DNA from: Bin87 sp965262485
GTDB lineage: Bacteria; Chloroflexota; Dehalococcoidia; Lucifugimonadales; UBA3495
Direction of reading: 5' to 3'
DNA: 64,000 bases
NCBI GenBank assembly: GCA_965262485.1
Contig: OZ253540.1
Location: 3,038,001 to 3,102,000 of the forward strand
Positions 8,107 through 15,540 of the stretch are shown here, piece after piece. The translations under genes and the position numbers were made by a program. The notes below the pieces were generated by a model. That model ran no database searches. It was not told the DNA's origin and saw only the letters and a list, made by a program, of their open reading frames with translations. How positions within the stretch are numbered: position 1 is the stretch's first letter; the number at the start of each line of letters is the position of its first letter.

Positions 8107-8832
8107 CTACTCAGCTTCCAAATCTTCCGACGGAATCTCGTACCAATGCAACTGCTCGAACTCAATCTGGTCCTTCAGATCCCAGTCATACCGCACTCCG
8201 GCCACCGCTGCTAACGCTAGCTGGCCGGTGAACCGCGTCATCAACTCGGCGTTTCGCAACGCGCGTCGTGAATCCCGGCCATTCACGGTGAAAGACGCTT
8301 CCACAGCAATATAGCGCTGACCGCCCTCAGCATCCGCAACTCGCATCATCAAGTCGGCCCGGTGGAAGCTCTGTAACGTACCGCGCGAAAGGTCGGAAAC
8401 ATCCTGTCCCCGAGTCAATTCCATCAGGTCAGCCCGGACCAACGTTTGCTCCAGCACAAAGCCCATCTCATGGGCGATTATTCCGGCGTCATCGCGCACG
8501 ATATCATAGATGATCCTGCCCTTTAACCAGCCCAAGTCGTCCTGCATCCGGTCTTGTCTGGATTCCATCCGGGCCATAGCCCCGGCAAGCTGCGCATGGC
8601 TGCTGGCAAGCTCCTCCATTCTTCTGGCAAGCTCCTCCATTCTTCCGGCAAGCTCCTCCATTCTTCCGGCAAGCTCCTCCATTCTTTCTTCTATGCGTGC
8701 TGTGCGATCAGCAACGACCTGCGGCAATTCGAGCAGCTCCCGCGTCAGCAGGCGGGCCCGCACGGCCTCGACCCACTCAGGGTTTTCGTCCAGAACCCGA
8801 ATCAAATCTTCTATGTTGTTGATCGTGGTCAT
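8107..8832 (-). CDS. coiled-coil protein with PD-(D/E)XK nuclease-like domain
   Basis: A 241-residue protein. Residues 45-100 form a heptad coiled coil made of near-identical 'RMEELAG' repeats, encoded by a 21-bp tandem DNA repeat. The C-terminal half has 'FHRADLMMRVADAEG' and 'RYIAVEASFTVNGRD', a D...ExS/T arrangement like the PD-(D/E)XK fold seen in related coiled-coil proteins of Chloroflexota and cyanobacteria. The catalytic lysine is not obvious ('VEASF' stands where 'E-x-K' is usual), so activity is doubtful. I start at 8832 ('MTTINNIEDLIRVL'). It is a stand-alone gene of unknown role. Confidence 0.65.
   Translation of the reverse strand: MTTINNIEDLIRVLDENPEWVEAVRARLLTRELLELPQVVADRTARIEERMEELAGRMEELAGRMEELARRMEELASSHAQLAGAMARMESRQDRMQDDLGWLKGRIIYDIVRDDAGIIAHEMGFVLEQTLVRADLMELTRGQDVSDLSRGTLQSFHRADLMMRVADAEGGQRYIAVEASFTVNGRDSRRALRNAELMTRFTGQLALAAVAGVRYDWDLKDQIEFEQLHWYEIPSEDLEAE
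8605..8688. repeat. 21-bp tandem repeat (4 copies) in coiled-coil gene
   Basis: Four near-identical 21-bp units, each containing 'GGCAAGCTCCTCCATTCTTC', encode successive RMEELAG/RMEELAR heptads. Copy number could vary in frame and change coiled-coil length. Confidence 0.85.
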
Positions 8833-9940
8833 AACTCTGCCAACCTGCAACGCCATTATACCAGTGGTGGATGGTGACTTATTAGGCCAGCTTTCACTGT
8901 GCTATCATTGGCGACGCTGACAATTCACCATGCCACCGGAGGCCACCACCCCGTGAAGAGTTACTATTTCTCCGAGTTTCCGTACCACGAATATCCCGAC
9001 GAAGAGGGCGACAAGTATCCGTCGCTGCGCCTGACGTTTCCCAATTCGTGGTTCAATCCGACCACGGCCAACGACCTTTTCAAGCGCTACTTCGATGAAT
9101 GCGTGTACGCCGACGAGCTGGGATTCGACGGCATTATGCTCAACGAGCACCACAGCACGCCATCGTGCATGAACGCGGCGACCAACCTGTCGGCGGCGGT
9201 GCTGGCGCGCATAACCCACCAGGCCAAAATACTGCTGTTGGGCAACATCCTGCCCATACATGACAATCCGGTGCGGCTGGCCGAAGAGTTGGCGATGATC
9301 GATGTTATTTCAGGCGGCCGACTGATTTCCGGTTTTGTCCGTGGCACCGGGGTGGAAACCGTGTCCACCAACAGCAACCCGCTGGCAAATCGAGAGCGGT
9401 TTGAGGAATGCCACGACCTGGTGATCAAAACAGGGACGGAGCCGGGTCCGTTCCGGTGGGAAGGAAAGCATTACAACTTCCGCGCGGTGAATCCGTGGAT
9501 GGTTCCGATCCAGAAACCGCACCCTCCCATCTGGGTGCCTGGAACTTCGTCGCCGGAGACCGCCCAGTAGTCGGGCGAGCACGGCTATACCTACGTTGCC
9601 TTCCTGACCGACCGGGACGTTACCGCAGAATTATTCGACATGTACCGCGAAGCGGCCGAATCCGCGGGGCGGCAGTCCACGCCGGACAATTTCGGATACC
9701 TGCTGTGCTGCTACGTGGGCGACACGCAGGAAGAGGCCGACGAGCAGGCAAAGCACTTTCTCTGGCGGATGGGGCCCACCCTGCGCGGGCCGCGGGAGTA
9801 CATGGCGCCCACGGGCTACCGTTCCGCCGCCGGGTCGGCAATCGCCGCCCGCAGGACGGGGCTGAAACCGCTGGGGCAACAGACTTTCGAGGGTTCCGTT
9901 TGAAATTAGATGATAGCCTATTTTGAGCCCCACATGGTAA

Positions 9941-10207
9941 CATCCAGGCACGGCACAGTTCACGAAAACCTACACGTTCAACTGCCCGTACTGCGGCCAT
10001 GCCAAGATTGTGAAGCACGGTCGGCAGTTGGGCAAGCAACGCTACCGCTGTAAATCCTGCGGCAAGCAGTTCAACGACACCGGGGCAGTGGGCGGACGTC
10101 ATGCCACCGCAGCGCAGATCGGAGCGGCCGTCAGGATGTATTACGGTGGGACATCCTATGGACGGGTGGCGAGCGCGCTCAGGCCAAACGCGCGAAGTAA
10201 ACAGTGA
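9941..10207 (+). pseudogene. transposase N-terminal remnant (zinc ribbon + HTH)
   Basis: The frame encodes 'CPYCGHAKIVKHG...RYRCKSCGKQFNDTG', an InsA/IS1595-type zinc ribbon with two CxxC pairs. A helix-turn-helix-like stretch follows (AAQIGAAVRMYYGGTSYGRVA), ending in a TGA at 10207. A stop at 9938-9940 lies directly upstream with no good start codon. The DDE catalytic domain is missing, because relatives continue well past the HTH. The element therefore cannot move itself with this gene. It lies 50 bp inside the left terminal repeat, the normal place for a transposase. Confidence 0.75.
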
Positions 10208-10255
10208 GGCGATGATGGACTGCGGGCTGCTCACTGCAATTCTCGGTTGGGTGTC

Positions 10256-10579
10256 TTATTGGTTATTGGTGCTCGTAACATTAGTGATGGCAGTGGTTAT
10301 TTGCTTCTTCGCCCGGGATAAACGTAAGCTCCAAACCACGGCGAATATCACAGCCGGAATCAACCCCTCCATCAGCATCCGAACGCACATCTCTTCACTT
10401 CCGAAGTGGCGACAATCCACAAGCCGCCAAATTCCCGCCAAGACGAAGCACCCAGCGGCCACAAAAAGAAAATAGCCACCCCGATTCGGAACGGGTTGTC
10501 CATCTGCAATATCCCCGCCTGCATCCCCGCCGGTAACGTCGCCAAACTCTTGCCAGCGGGGATGTTCCTTTTTCAGCAT
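10256..10579 (-). CDS. small membrane protein in transposon cargo
   Basis: A 107-residue protein. I start at the ATG at 10579 ('MLKKEHPRWQEF') rather than 10861, because the upstream part overlaps two better-supported genes in other frames. It has two hydrophobic segments, 'YFLFVAAGCFVLAGIWRLV' and 'LIPAVIFAVVWSLRL', and a basic cytoplasmic-looking tail (SRAKKQITTAI). Function is unknown. It is third in a minus-strand run with the genes at 10606-10797 and 10798-10944. The start has only a weak ribosome site, so translational coupling is possible. Confidence 0.5.
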   Translation of the reverse strand: MLKKEHPRWQEFGDVTGGDAGGDIADGQPVPNRGGYFLFVAAGCFVLAGIWRLVDCRHFGSEEMCVRMLMEGLIPAVIFAVVWSLRLSRAKKQITTAITNVTSTNNQ

Positions 10580-10605
10580 TTCAACGTTGCAACGGTCGGC
10601 GGGTT

Positions 10606-10797
10606 CTACGAACCACCCCAGCGGACGGCACACCATCCCTGCCAGGCGGCGCAGCCCCACAGGGCCAGCGACACGCTCCCGAACCAGCACAGAGCCCACA
10701 GTGGCACGGCATCGTCCGTGCCACCCGTGAGTCCATAGGCCAGCACTCCGCCCGCGCTCCACGCCAGAGTCAGCGCGACAAGGGCTTTGCGCCACAC
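10606..10797 (-). CDS. small membrane protein in transposon cargo (GTG start)
   Basis: A 63-residue protein with two hydrophobic segments: 'ALVALTLAWSAGGVLAYGL' and 'VPLWALCWFGSVSLALWGC'. The GTG start at 10797 directly follows the TAA of the 48-residue gene (TAAGTG), which suggests coupled translation. No known family is recognised. It belongs to the three-gene minus-strand membrane operon inside the transposon. Confidence 0.5.
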   Translation of the reverse strand: MWRKALVALTLAWSAGGVLAYGLTGGTDDAVPLWALCWFGSVSLALWGCAAWQGWCAVRWGGS

Positions 10798-10944
10798 TTA
10801 GGCAAAGCCGGCGACGAGTCTTGGGCGGTGTGATCGCCACCATGCGGACAGGTAGCGCCATGCAATCGGACGGAGTGAGTTGGTGAGATGAACCAGCAGC
10901 AGTAGGCCGCCGCCGATGAATTCAGCGGATATGCCTTCCAACAT
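10798..10944 (-). CDS. 48-residue membrane peptide, first gene of cargo operon
   Basis: A short gene with a very strong ribosome site (AAGGAGGG, 7-8 bases before the ATG at 10944). It encodes MLEGISAEFIGGGLLLLV and continues to a basic, Trp/Arg-rich tail (WRYLSAWWRSHRPRL). One hydrophobic segment spans about residues 7-20. The stop codon abuts the next gene's GTG. Its function is unknown. The combination of one membrane helix, a cationic tail and a strong ribosome site resembles small toxins or membrane-active peptides, but nothing proves that. Confidence 0.5.
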   Translation of the reverse strand: MLEGISAEFIGGGLLLLVHLTNSLRPIAWRYLSAWWRSHRPRLVAGFA

Positions 10945-10971
10945 CGAAAACCCTCCTTCGGGTCGGCGTGA

Positions 10972-11135
10972 TGCGCCCGAAAGAAGGTTGCAATGCGTTA
11001 TCGCCGATGATAAAGTTAGTGGCGTCCTTCAAACATTGCCCTCCCGTCGGGCAGAATTCCTATATGGCCGTTGCCCCGCTGCGATTACAGTGACGTTTCG
11101 GCTTTAATGGGTTCAAGTCATCGTAGTTCCTCCTG
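10972..11135 (-). other. conserved module, copy 1
   Basis: About 164 bp similar in block order to 13163-13323. Shared blocks on the minus strand are 'ATGACTTGAACCCATTAAA' preceded by AGGAGGAAC, then 'ACGCCAYTRAYTTTATCA', then 'TTGCAACC' and 'CTTTCGGGCGCA'. It lies directly upstream of the small membrane operon in the minus direction, so it could be its leader RNA. It could also be a recombination site. The class is not recognised. Confidence 0.5.
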
Positions 11136-11589
11136 GCCCACGCGGACAAAAGAGGCCGGCGGACGTGGTGGGATGAGTTCCGTTTGGTTTCAGGTGATGG
11201 CAACAGGGACGTTGAGTACCGTATCACCCATAAGCAAACAGAACCCTGGGATGTGCGGTGATGGTGGCGAAGATAGCGACCGGCGAGATCGAAGAAGAAT
11301 TGTAGCCCGAAACGGCGCACACCGACACTAGGCGCCAGGCTGGAGGGAAGGCGCGGACCGATGTGCCGACGGCCGGAACGGTGGGAGGATAAGACTGAAC
11401 CCGAGGCGGCATGATGGCCGCCGACCCGCAGCGCAGCAGCAACCCAGAGCAAGGAACCGGCTACCCGAAAGTCTGCTGCAACGAGAACCACATCCGAAGG
11501 GACGCCCATGGCGGTGGCGGCTCCGCCCTTTGGTTCTTTATCTCAGTGAGTGTCCCATCCGGGACAACAATCTTCTAGGAGGTGTCTGG
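11136..11589. other. non-coding stretch upstream of secreted protein gene
   Basis: No convincing gene in 454 bp inside the transposon. Open frames on both strands have no family features or ribosome sites. The stretch probably holds the promoter of the plus-strand secreted protein gene, whose ribosome site AGGAGGTG is at about 11577-11584. Confidence 0.4.
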
Positions 11590-12819
11590 ATGCCATCGAT
11601 TTTCAAGCGAGTACCCATCTTGATCACAGGCTTCCTCGTCTTTGCCGTTGTTGGCGCGGCGATGGCGATATCGCTTTCGCCGCTCTTTTCTCAACCAGCC
11701 GAGGCCGCAAAATGTATCGACGACCCCGCAGGCGGCACCTTCGACGTGGCGCTTAACTCCGTCATCAGAGACGGGTACCTGGTCGTGGACGAGTCATTGG
11801 CCGAAACTCAACCACCGCTGCACTGGAAGTATCCGGCTATAAGACTTTCCTGGACTGAAATTCCAGGCGCGAAATACAAGCTACGTCGCAGCGATGCCAA
11901 AGACGATAAGGGAATCGAATACTACGCCACGAAAGCCAATGATGCCGAAACTTGGCTTACGACAAACACCGCTGTTCGCCCAAATCATGCGTCTGCGCTT
12001 CGCTTCTGGTATGTCGATGTACTTCTTGACGACGGTGCCCAATTTAACGATGTATTTCAGTTAGCAGTGCATTGCGGACAAATAGAACACAGTGACACCC
12101 CCAATAGCATCAGAGGGGAACTTCTAACCGAATCGGTGGGTTCAGACCTCGCCCCCGATAAATTAGGATACCCCAGAGGTACTTGGATCAATCACAGTGA
12201 GTGGAATCCAAAAGTCAGACGTATCCTGGCAGAACGTCGTGCTGCCGCTGCCGCCAATGCGCCGCAATCAGCACAATCAGCCACGCCGGTGCCACCAACG
12301 CCGACTCCAACGGCAGTGCCTCCAACGGCCACGCCAGTTCCACCGACGCCAACGCCAACGCCAACGGCAGTACCACAACAAGCAAATTCAGCGCCCTTGC
12401 TGACGGCGGAATTACGCAACGTGCCATCAGCGCATAACGGCGCAACCAAGTTCGCACTCGAACTTCACTTTAGTGAAGATATGCCGGGATTAGGTTACAC
12501 GACAGTACGTGATTCCGTACTGCAAGTTACCAACGGAAGAATAGTCGGAGCCCGCCGCTATACCGGTGGGAGCAATCAGGCCTGGATCATCACGGTACAA
12601 CCTACCTCATCGCAAGCCATTGAGGTCCAACTGTCAGCCACCACCAACTGTGCGGCAGCAGACGCCATCTGCTTATCTGACGGCACTAAACTGTCGAGTG
12701 GACTTCTAACCCAGATTCCACTACAGCAGACACAGGAAAGCATCACGCCTACTCCTACTCCTGCTCTACCCAGCACATTATCACAGTGTATAGCAGAACT
12801 AAAGACACTAAGACCATAA
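11590..12819 (+). CDS. secreted/anchored protein with Pro-Thr linker and beta-sandwich domain
   Basis: A 409-residue protein starting at 11590 after a strong AGGAGGTG site. Residues 8-27 (PILITGFLVFAVVGAAMAIS) form a signal peptide or membrane anchor. Residues 40-200 are an unrecognised extracellular domain. A low-complexity 'PTPTPTAVPPTATPVPPT' linker follows at about 235-265. The C-terminal 110 residues match a beta-sandwich repeat common in Chloroflexota and marine bacterial surface proteins, with hallmarks 'YTTVRDSVLQVTNGRIVGAR', 'GSNQAWIITVQP', 'TTNC' and 'ICLSDGTKLSS'. A second copy of that domain follows out of frame. It is likely an adhesion or surface-display protein carried as transposon cargo. 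Confidence 0.7.
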   Translation: MPSIFKRVPILITGFLVFAVVGAAMAISLSPLFSQPAEAAKCIDDPAGGTFDVALNSVIRDGYLVVDESLAETQPPLHWKYPAIRLSWTEIPGAKYKLRRSDAKDDKGIEYYATKANDAETWLTTNTAVRPNHASALRFWYVDVLLDDGAQFNDVFQLAVHCGQIEHSDTPNSIRGELLTESVGSDLAPDKLGYPRGTWINHSEWNPKVRRILAERRAAAAANAPQSAQSATPVPPTPTPTAVPPTATPVPPTPTPTPTAVPQQANSAPLLTAELRNVPSAHNGATKFALELHFSEDMPGLGYTTVRDSVLQVTNGRIVGARRYTGGSNQAWIITVQPTSSQAIEVQLSATTNCAAADAICLSDGTKLSSGLLTQIPLQQTQESITPTPTPALPSTLSQCIAELKTLRP

Positions 12820-12837
12820 CAAACACAGAAACTACAG

Positions 12838-13085
12838 GCCCCGGGTTGAGTTACACGACAGCACGTGATTCCGTATTGCAAGTCACCGACGGGCAAATCA
12901 CCGGCGCCCGCCGCTATACCGGTGGGAGCAATCAGGGCTGGATCATCACGGTGCAACCTACCTCATCGCAAGCCATTGAGGTCTCTCTACCACAAACAGC
13001 CGACTGTCAGGTCTCTGGCTCCATCTGTCTGGCTGACGGCGCTAAATTATCGAGCGGAGTGCTAACGCGGATTCCATACGAGTAG
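12838..13085 (+). pseudogene. orphaned second copy of the beta-sandwich domain
   Basis: The frame encodes 'GLSYTTARDSVLQVTDGQIT', 'GSNQGWIITVQPTSSQAIEV' and 'ICLADGAKLSSGVLTRIPYE', nearly identical to the C-terminal domain of the upstream gene. It is in a different frame from that gene, which stops at 12819, and has no start of its own. The upstream gene therefore probably once carried two tandem domains and lost the second by a small deletion or frameshift near 12780-12840. Confidence 0.7.
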
Positions 13086-13095
13086 ACCCTAAGGG

Positions 13096-13162
13096 GGTTC
13101 CGTCTTACTTGTGCGTGGCGGCATAGTAAACGGAACCCTCCCGACACCAAGCAAACGGAACC
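13096..13162. repeat. internal copies of the transposon terminal motif
   Basis: GGTTCCGT at 13096, AAACGGAACC at 13128-13137 and CAAACGGAACC at 13152-13162 repeat the terminal inverted repeat of the surrounding transposon. They mark an internal junction between the secreted-protein part and module copy 2. No target duplication was found around them. Confidence 0.6.
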
Positions 13163-13323
13163 TGCGCCCGAAAGAGGGTTGCAAGGGGCCGGCGCCGCTG
13201 ATAAAATCAATGGCGTATCAACATGGTCAGCCCTCTTTTGGGCCGGAAATCTTCGCCAAACCCCGCTGTACAAGCAGCGGGGTTTGGCGTTTAATGGGTT
13301 CAAGTCATGGTGGTTCCTCCTTG
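13163..13323 (-). other. conserved module, copy 2, with 14-bp hairpin
   Basis: Second copy of the module at 10972-11135, sharing the same blocks in the same order. It adds a perfect 14-bp hairpin (13255-13268 with 13275-13288, loop TACAAG) that the first copy lacks. On the minus strand it starts with AGGAGGAACCACC then ATGACTTGA, a start codon followed two codons later by a stop. It sits just downstream of the small membrane gene on the same strand. Confidence 0.5.
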
Positions 13324-13361
13324 CCCTGGTTGGGCGCGGGGTCATGGTAGCAAACCTTCGG

Positions 13362-13580
13362 TCAGCCGGGAACATTTTTGCGCCGGCCCCTTGCTGTCTG
13401 CTCGTAACTCATGCCCACCCCAATGACCCAACCGGCAACGTAACTGGTGAGGAGGGCAAGGAGCGCGGGGAAGTAGCCAGCGAGCAAGTAGATGCCGAAA
13501 CCGGCGGCGTGAATGATGATGGCGGCAAGGACAATGGCGGGTAGGATGCGAGTTACGGCGTATCTCTGTGCGGGCGACAT
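13362..13580 (-). CDS. small two-helix membrane protein in transposon cargo
   Basis: A 72-residue protein starting at 13580 after GGGAGG. It has two membrane segments, 'ILPAIVLAAIIIHAAGFGIYLL' shortened here to its core AIVLAAIIIHAAGFGIYL, and 'ALLALLTSYVAGWVIGVGM'. The C-terminus is basic (YEQTARGRRKNVPG). Its function is unknown. It is preceded by a strongly structured leader (13591-13788), which suggests regulated translation. It is the fourth small membrane protein carried by this transposon. Confidence 0.6.
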   Translation of the reverse strand: MSPAQRYAVTRILPAIVLAAIIIHAAGFGIYLLAGYFPALLALLTSYVAGWVIGVGMSYEQTARGRRKNVPG

Positions 13581-13590
13581 TGGAACCTCC

Positions 13591-13788
13591 CTCTGCGTAG
13601 GATTGAGCCACCTGTCAGAGTGAAGCCGAACCCGCCTGCTACAAACAAGCACTCGCAGAGAGAGGCACGAAGCCTCAACCCTTCGGGGTGCTTGCATGTA
13701 AAGAGCGTCCCGCCAGAGACGGAACGCTTGATGTGCGTAGGGGGTTGGCCAACCAGTCCACCTACGACTTCACTCTGACGCCGCAGAG
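13591..13788 (-). ncRNA. structured 5' leader RNA candidate
   Basis: Read on the minus strand, CUCUGCG (13782-13788) pairs with CGCAGAG (13591-13597). GUCAGAGUGAAGUCG (13765-13779) pairs over all 15 positions, with one G-U, with CGGCUUCACUCUGAC (13614-13628). Inside are at least three hairpins: GGUU-GGCC-AACC; GCGUUCC with GGGACGC; and ACCC-CGAA-GGGU extended by AAGC/GCUU. The outer helix ends directly at the GGGAGG ribosome site of the gene at 13580. Such a closed multi-branch fold suggests a riboswitch-like leader or other structured RNA of unknown class. Confidence 0.55.
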
Positions 13789-14065
13789 CCTCTCACGCCG
13801 GTAAAATCCGCGTCAACTGAAATCAAACGGAACCCTTTCGAGGAGCTGAAGGAGAACTATCACATCGTGTGCGGCACTCCGGATACCGTGCTGGAAAAAC
13901 TGGAGTATCTGCACCGGCGTGTGGGGATGGAACACCTGGTTTTCTACGGGCAGGAATCCCGCATGGGCCACGAAGCAACCATGAAGAACATCGACCGGTT
14001 CGGTAAAGAAGTACTGCCTGTAATTCATAAATGGTGATCCCAAGTGGTGACGGGGGTGGGATGAT

Positions 14066-14090
14066 GCGCCGTTAGCGCTAACAAAGCGTG
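14066..14090. repeat. 25-bp direct repeat F, copy 1
   Basis: Contains the palindrome GTTAGCGCTAAC and is identical over 25 bp to 15312-15336. The two copies flank the universal stress protein gene in direct orientation. It is followed by a family C inverted repeat (about 14104-14133). Confidence 0.8.
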
Positions 14091-14164
14091 GGTACGCCCC
14101 TCACCCCGGCCCCTCTCCCGGTGGGAGAGGGGGACTGACGTCCTTATGATTGCAAGACAGCTGA

Positions 14165-15175
14165 CTACAAGACCACGCCCGCCAGATTGTCCGCGCTGCG
14201 CCGGGCAGTCATAGCGGCGTGGGCGGCCGGCTCCCGAACCAGCAGGGTGGGAATGGGAGACGCCCGCACGACCCGGTCGGCGACGCTGCCGAGCAACGCC
14301 CGCCCGACTCCGGCACGGCCATGGGTGGTCATTACCACCAGGCCGTTGTGAGAATCCCCGGCCAACTTGACAATGGCGTCCGCCGCATTCTCCTGGGAAT
14401 TTACAACGTCCACGCGGGTAAGTCCGAATTCCGCCTTCAGGCGGTCGGCACAGCCCGCAAGGTACTTCATGGACTGGACGGCGAGTTCAGTGGCCATTTT
14501 CGAGAGGCTGCTGAATTCGAACCCTGCCTCACCGTTGGCGCCCACCCACTCGGAACTGGGCTGGAAGAATCCGGCGCCGTGGGTCGCCTGGTAGAGCGTT
14601 ACCCTGGCGCCAAAGCTTACCGCCAAAGCCCCGGCGTGGGACAGCGCCGCCTCTGAGAAAGTCGTACCATCCAGCGGGACAATGATGCGGTCGATGACTT
14701 CCGCAGCATGGAACATGTCGGTTGCGGCACTCCGGACGATGAGCGTCGGGTTGCGAACTGCCTTGACCACCCGACTGGTTACACTGCCCATCATGAGGCG
14801 GGACAGGCCGCCGCGCCCGTGGGTGGACATGACGATCAGGGCGTCCGGATCCTGGTTTGCGAGGCGGGTGATGTGTTCCACAGCCGGGCCTTCGTGGGCG
14901 GAGACCTCGATCGGGACGGTTGACCCGTCCTTTGCCAACCGGAGTTTGTGCGCCGTCAACCAGGCGGTAATGCGGACATGCTCCGATGCCGCCATGGAGC
15001 CGCTGTGCCGGCCCTCGTAACTGTCGACCTGCCACCTGGGAATGGAATCAAAACAGCGCACCAGGTTGACGGTTGCTCCGGTGGTTTCCGCCATGAGCAT
15101 TGCCGGCCGCAATGCCTGATCGGACAATTCGGAACCATCGAGCGGGACGATAATTTTCTGGTACAAGGTCATCAT
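14165..15175 (-). CDS. tandem-domain universal stress protein
   Basis: A 336-residue protein with two UspA domains. Domain 1 (about 4-150) starts 'KIIVPLDGSELSDQALRPA' and has the ATP-binding signature 'MSTHGRGGLSRLMMGSVTSR' before 'PTLIVR'. Domain 2 (about 163-315) starts 'RIIVPLDGTTFSEAALSHAG' and has 'MTTHGRAGVGRALLGSVADR' before 'PTLLVR'. Both G-x2-G-x9-G(S/T) motifs look intact, so both domains may bind ATP. The start follows AGGAGGTGTC; either of two adjacent ATGs is possible. It stands alone, flanked by 25-bp direct repeats and family C/D repeats. A stress-response role is inferred from the family. Confidence 0.9.
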   Translation of the reverse strand: MMTLYQKIIVPLDGSELSDQALRPAMLMAETTGATVNLVRCFDSIPRWQVDSYEGRHSGSMAASEHVRITAWLTAHKLRLAKDGSTVPIEVSAHEGPAVEHITRLANQDPDALIVMSTHGRGGLSRLMMGSVTSRVVKAVRNPTLIVRSAATDMFHAAEVIDRIIVPLDGTTFSEAALSHAGALAVSFGARVTLYQATHGAGFFQPSSEWVGANGEAGFEFSSLSKMATELAVQSMKYLAGCADRLKAEFGLTRVDVVNSQENAADAIVKLAGDSHNGLVVMTTHGRAGVGRALLGSVADRVVRASPIPTLLVREPAAHAAMTARRSADNLAGVVL

Positions 15176-15540
15176 GACACCTCCTGCTGCGATTTGGCCG
15201 ACTGGATCACTGGCTACGTTCGATGTTTCTCCTTACTGACTCACTGCCGCTGCATTGATAGTCTATATTAGTAATTACAATATAGCACAATGTCAGCATT
15301 TTGGGAATGTCGCGCCGTTAGCGCTAACAAAGCGTGTCGCCACGATTGCCATGCGGGGTGGGGGACGGGTTTTTACATCGATACACAGGATGGACAGGAT
15401 TTTGAGCACTTCGTGCGATGAGATTGCCACTCTACGCTCGCAATGACAGGGCGTCCTTCGACAGGCTCAGGATGAGCGGGGGCGAAGGTGGGGAATTTCA
15501 CCCTTACCCCAACCCGCTCCCGTCAAGGGGGAAACGGAAG
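15176..15540. other. intergenic repeats upstream of usp and downstream of nadD-pyrE
   Basis: No gene. The usp promoter probably lies near 15262-15295, an AT-rich patch with the near-palindrome 'CTATATTAGTAATTACAATATAG' region. Direct repeat F copy 2 is at 15312-15336. Families E (15374-15400), A (15421-15449), D (15451-15481) and C (about 15500-15538) follow in a row. Confidence 0.65.

Larger units (their letters stand above)
9892..13834. mobile_element. 3,943-bp transposon with 8-bp target duplication
   Basis: The left end (9892) GGTTCCGTTTGA and the right end (13823-13834) TCAAACGGAACC are 12-bp perfect terminal inverted repeats. They are flanked by the direct repeat CTTTCGAG at 9884-9891 and 13835-13842. 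Joining the flanks restores the flavin oxidoreductase frame exactly (ACT TTC GAG GAG CTG), which proves the boundaries. Contents in order are a transposase N-terminal remnant, three small membrane genes on the minus strand, module copy 1, a secreted beta-sandwich gene, module copy 2, and a small membrane gene with a structured leader. Extra copies of the terminal motif at 13096-13103, 13128-13137 and 13152-13162 suggest nested or repeated insertion. An 8-bp duplication and a zinc-ribbon transposase fit IS1595/IS1-like groups (inference). Confidence 0.88.
8953..14037 (+). pseudogene. LLM-class flavin-dependent oxidoreductase, interrupted by TAG and a transposon
   Basis: Luciferase-like FMN/F420 monooxygenase family; its substrate is unknown. 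The N-terminal part (8953-9891) shows 'DELGFDGIMLNEHHS', 'LGNILPIHDNPVRLAEELA' and 'ISGGRLISGFVRGTG'. An in-frame TAG at 9568-9570 sits in 'SPETAQ-*-SGEHGYTYVAFLTD', where relatives usually have Trp (one TGG to TAG change). The frame continues to 9891, where the transposon begins, and resumes at 13843 (EELKENYHIVCGTPD...) to a TGA at 14037. Excision plus one target copy gives about 376 residues, a normal length. I start at the GTG at 8953, after GGAGG. The gene carries two independent inactivating lesions. Confidence 0.9.

Noticed and set aside
9568..9570. TAG in the flavin oxidoreductase as a recoded codon (pyrrolysine)
   Set aside because: The gene is also destroyed by a transposon, and a single TGG to TAG change explains it. 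No other gene in the window suggests TAG readthrough.
11060..11509. 149-codon minus-strand frame in the transposon
   Set aside because: No ribosome site or family feature. Its end coincides with module copy 1, which is better explained as non-coding.
10972..13323. Integron attC sites flanking cassettes
   Set aside because: The modules lack the RYYYAAC/GTTRRRY core sites of attC and no integrase is present, so the known integron class does not fit.
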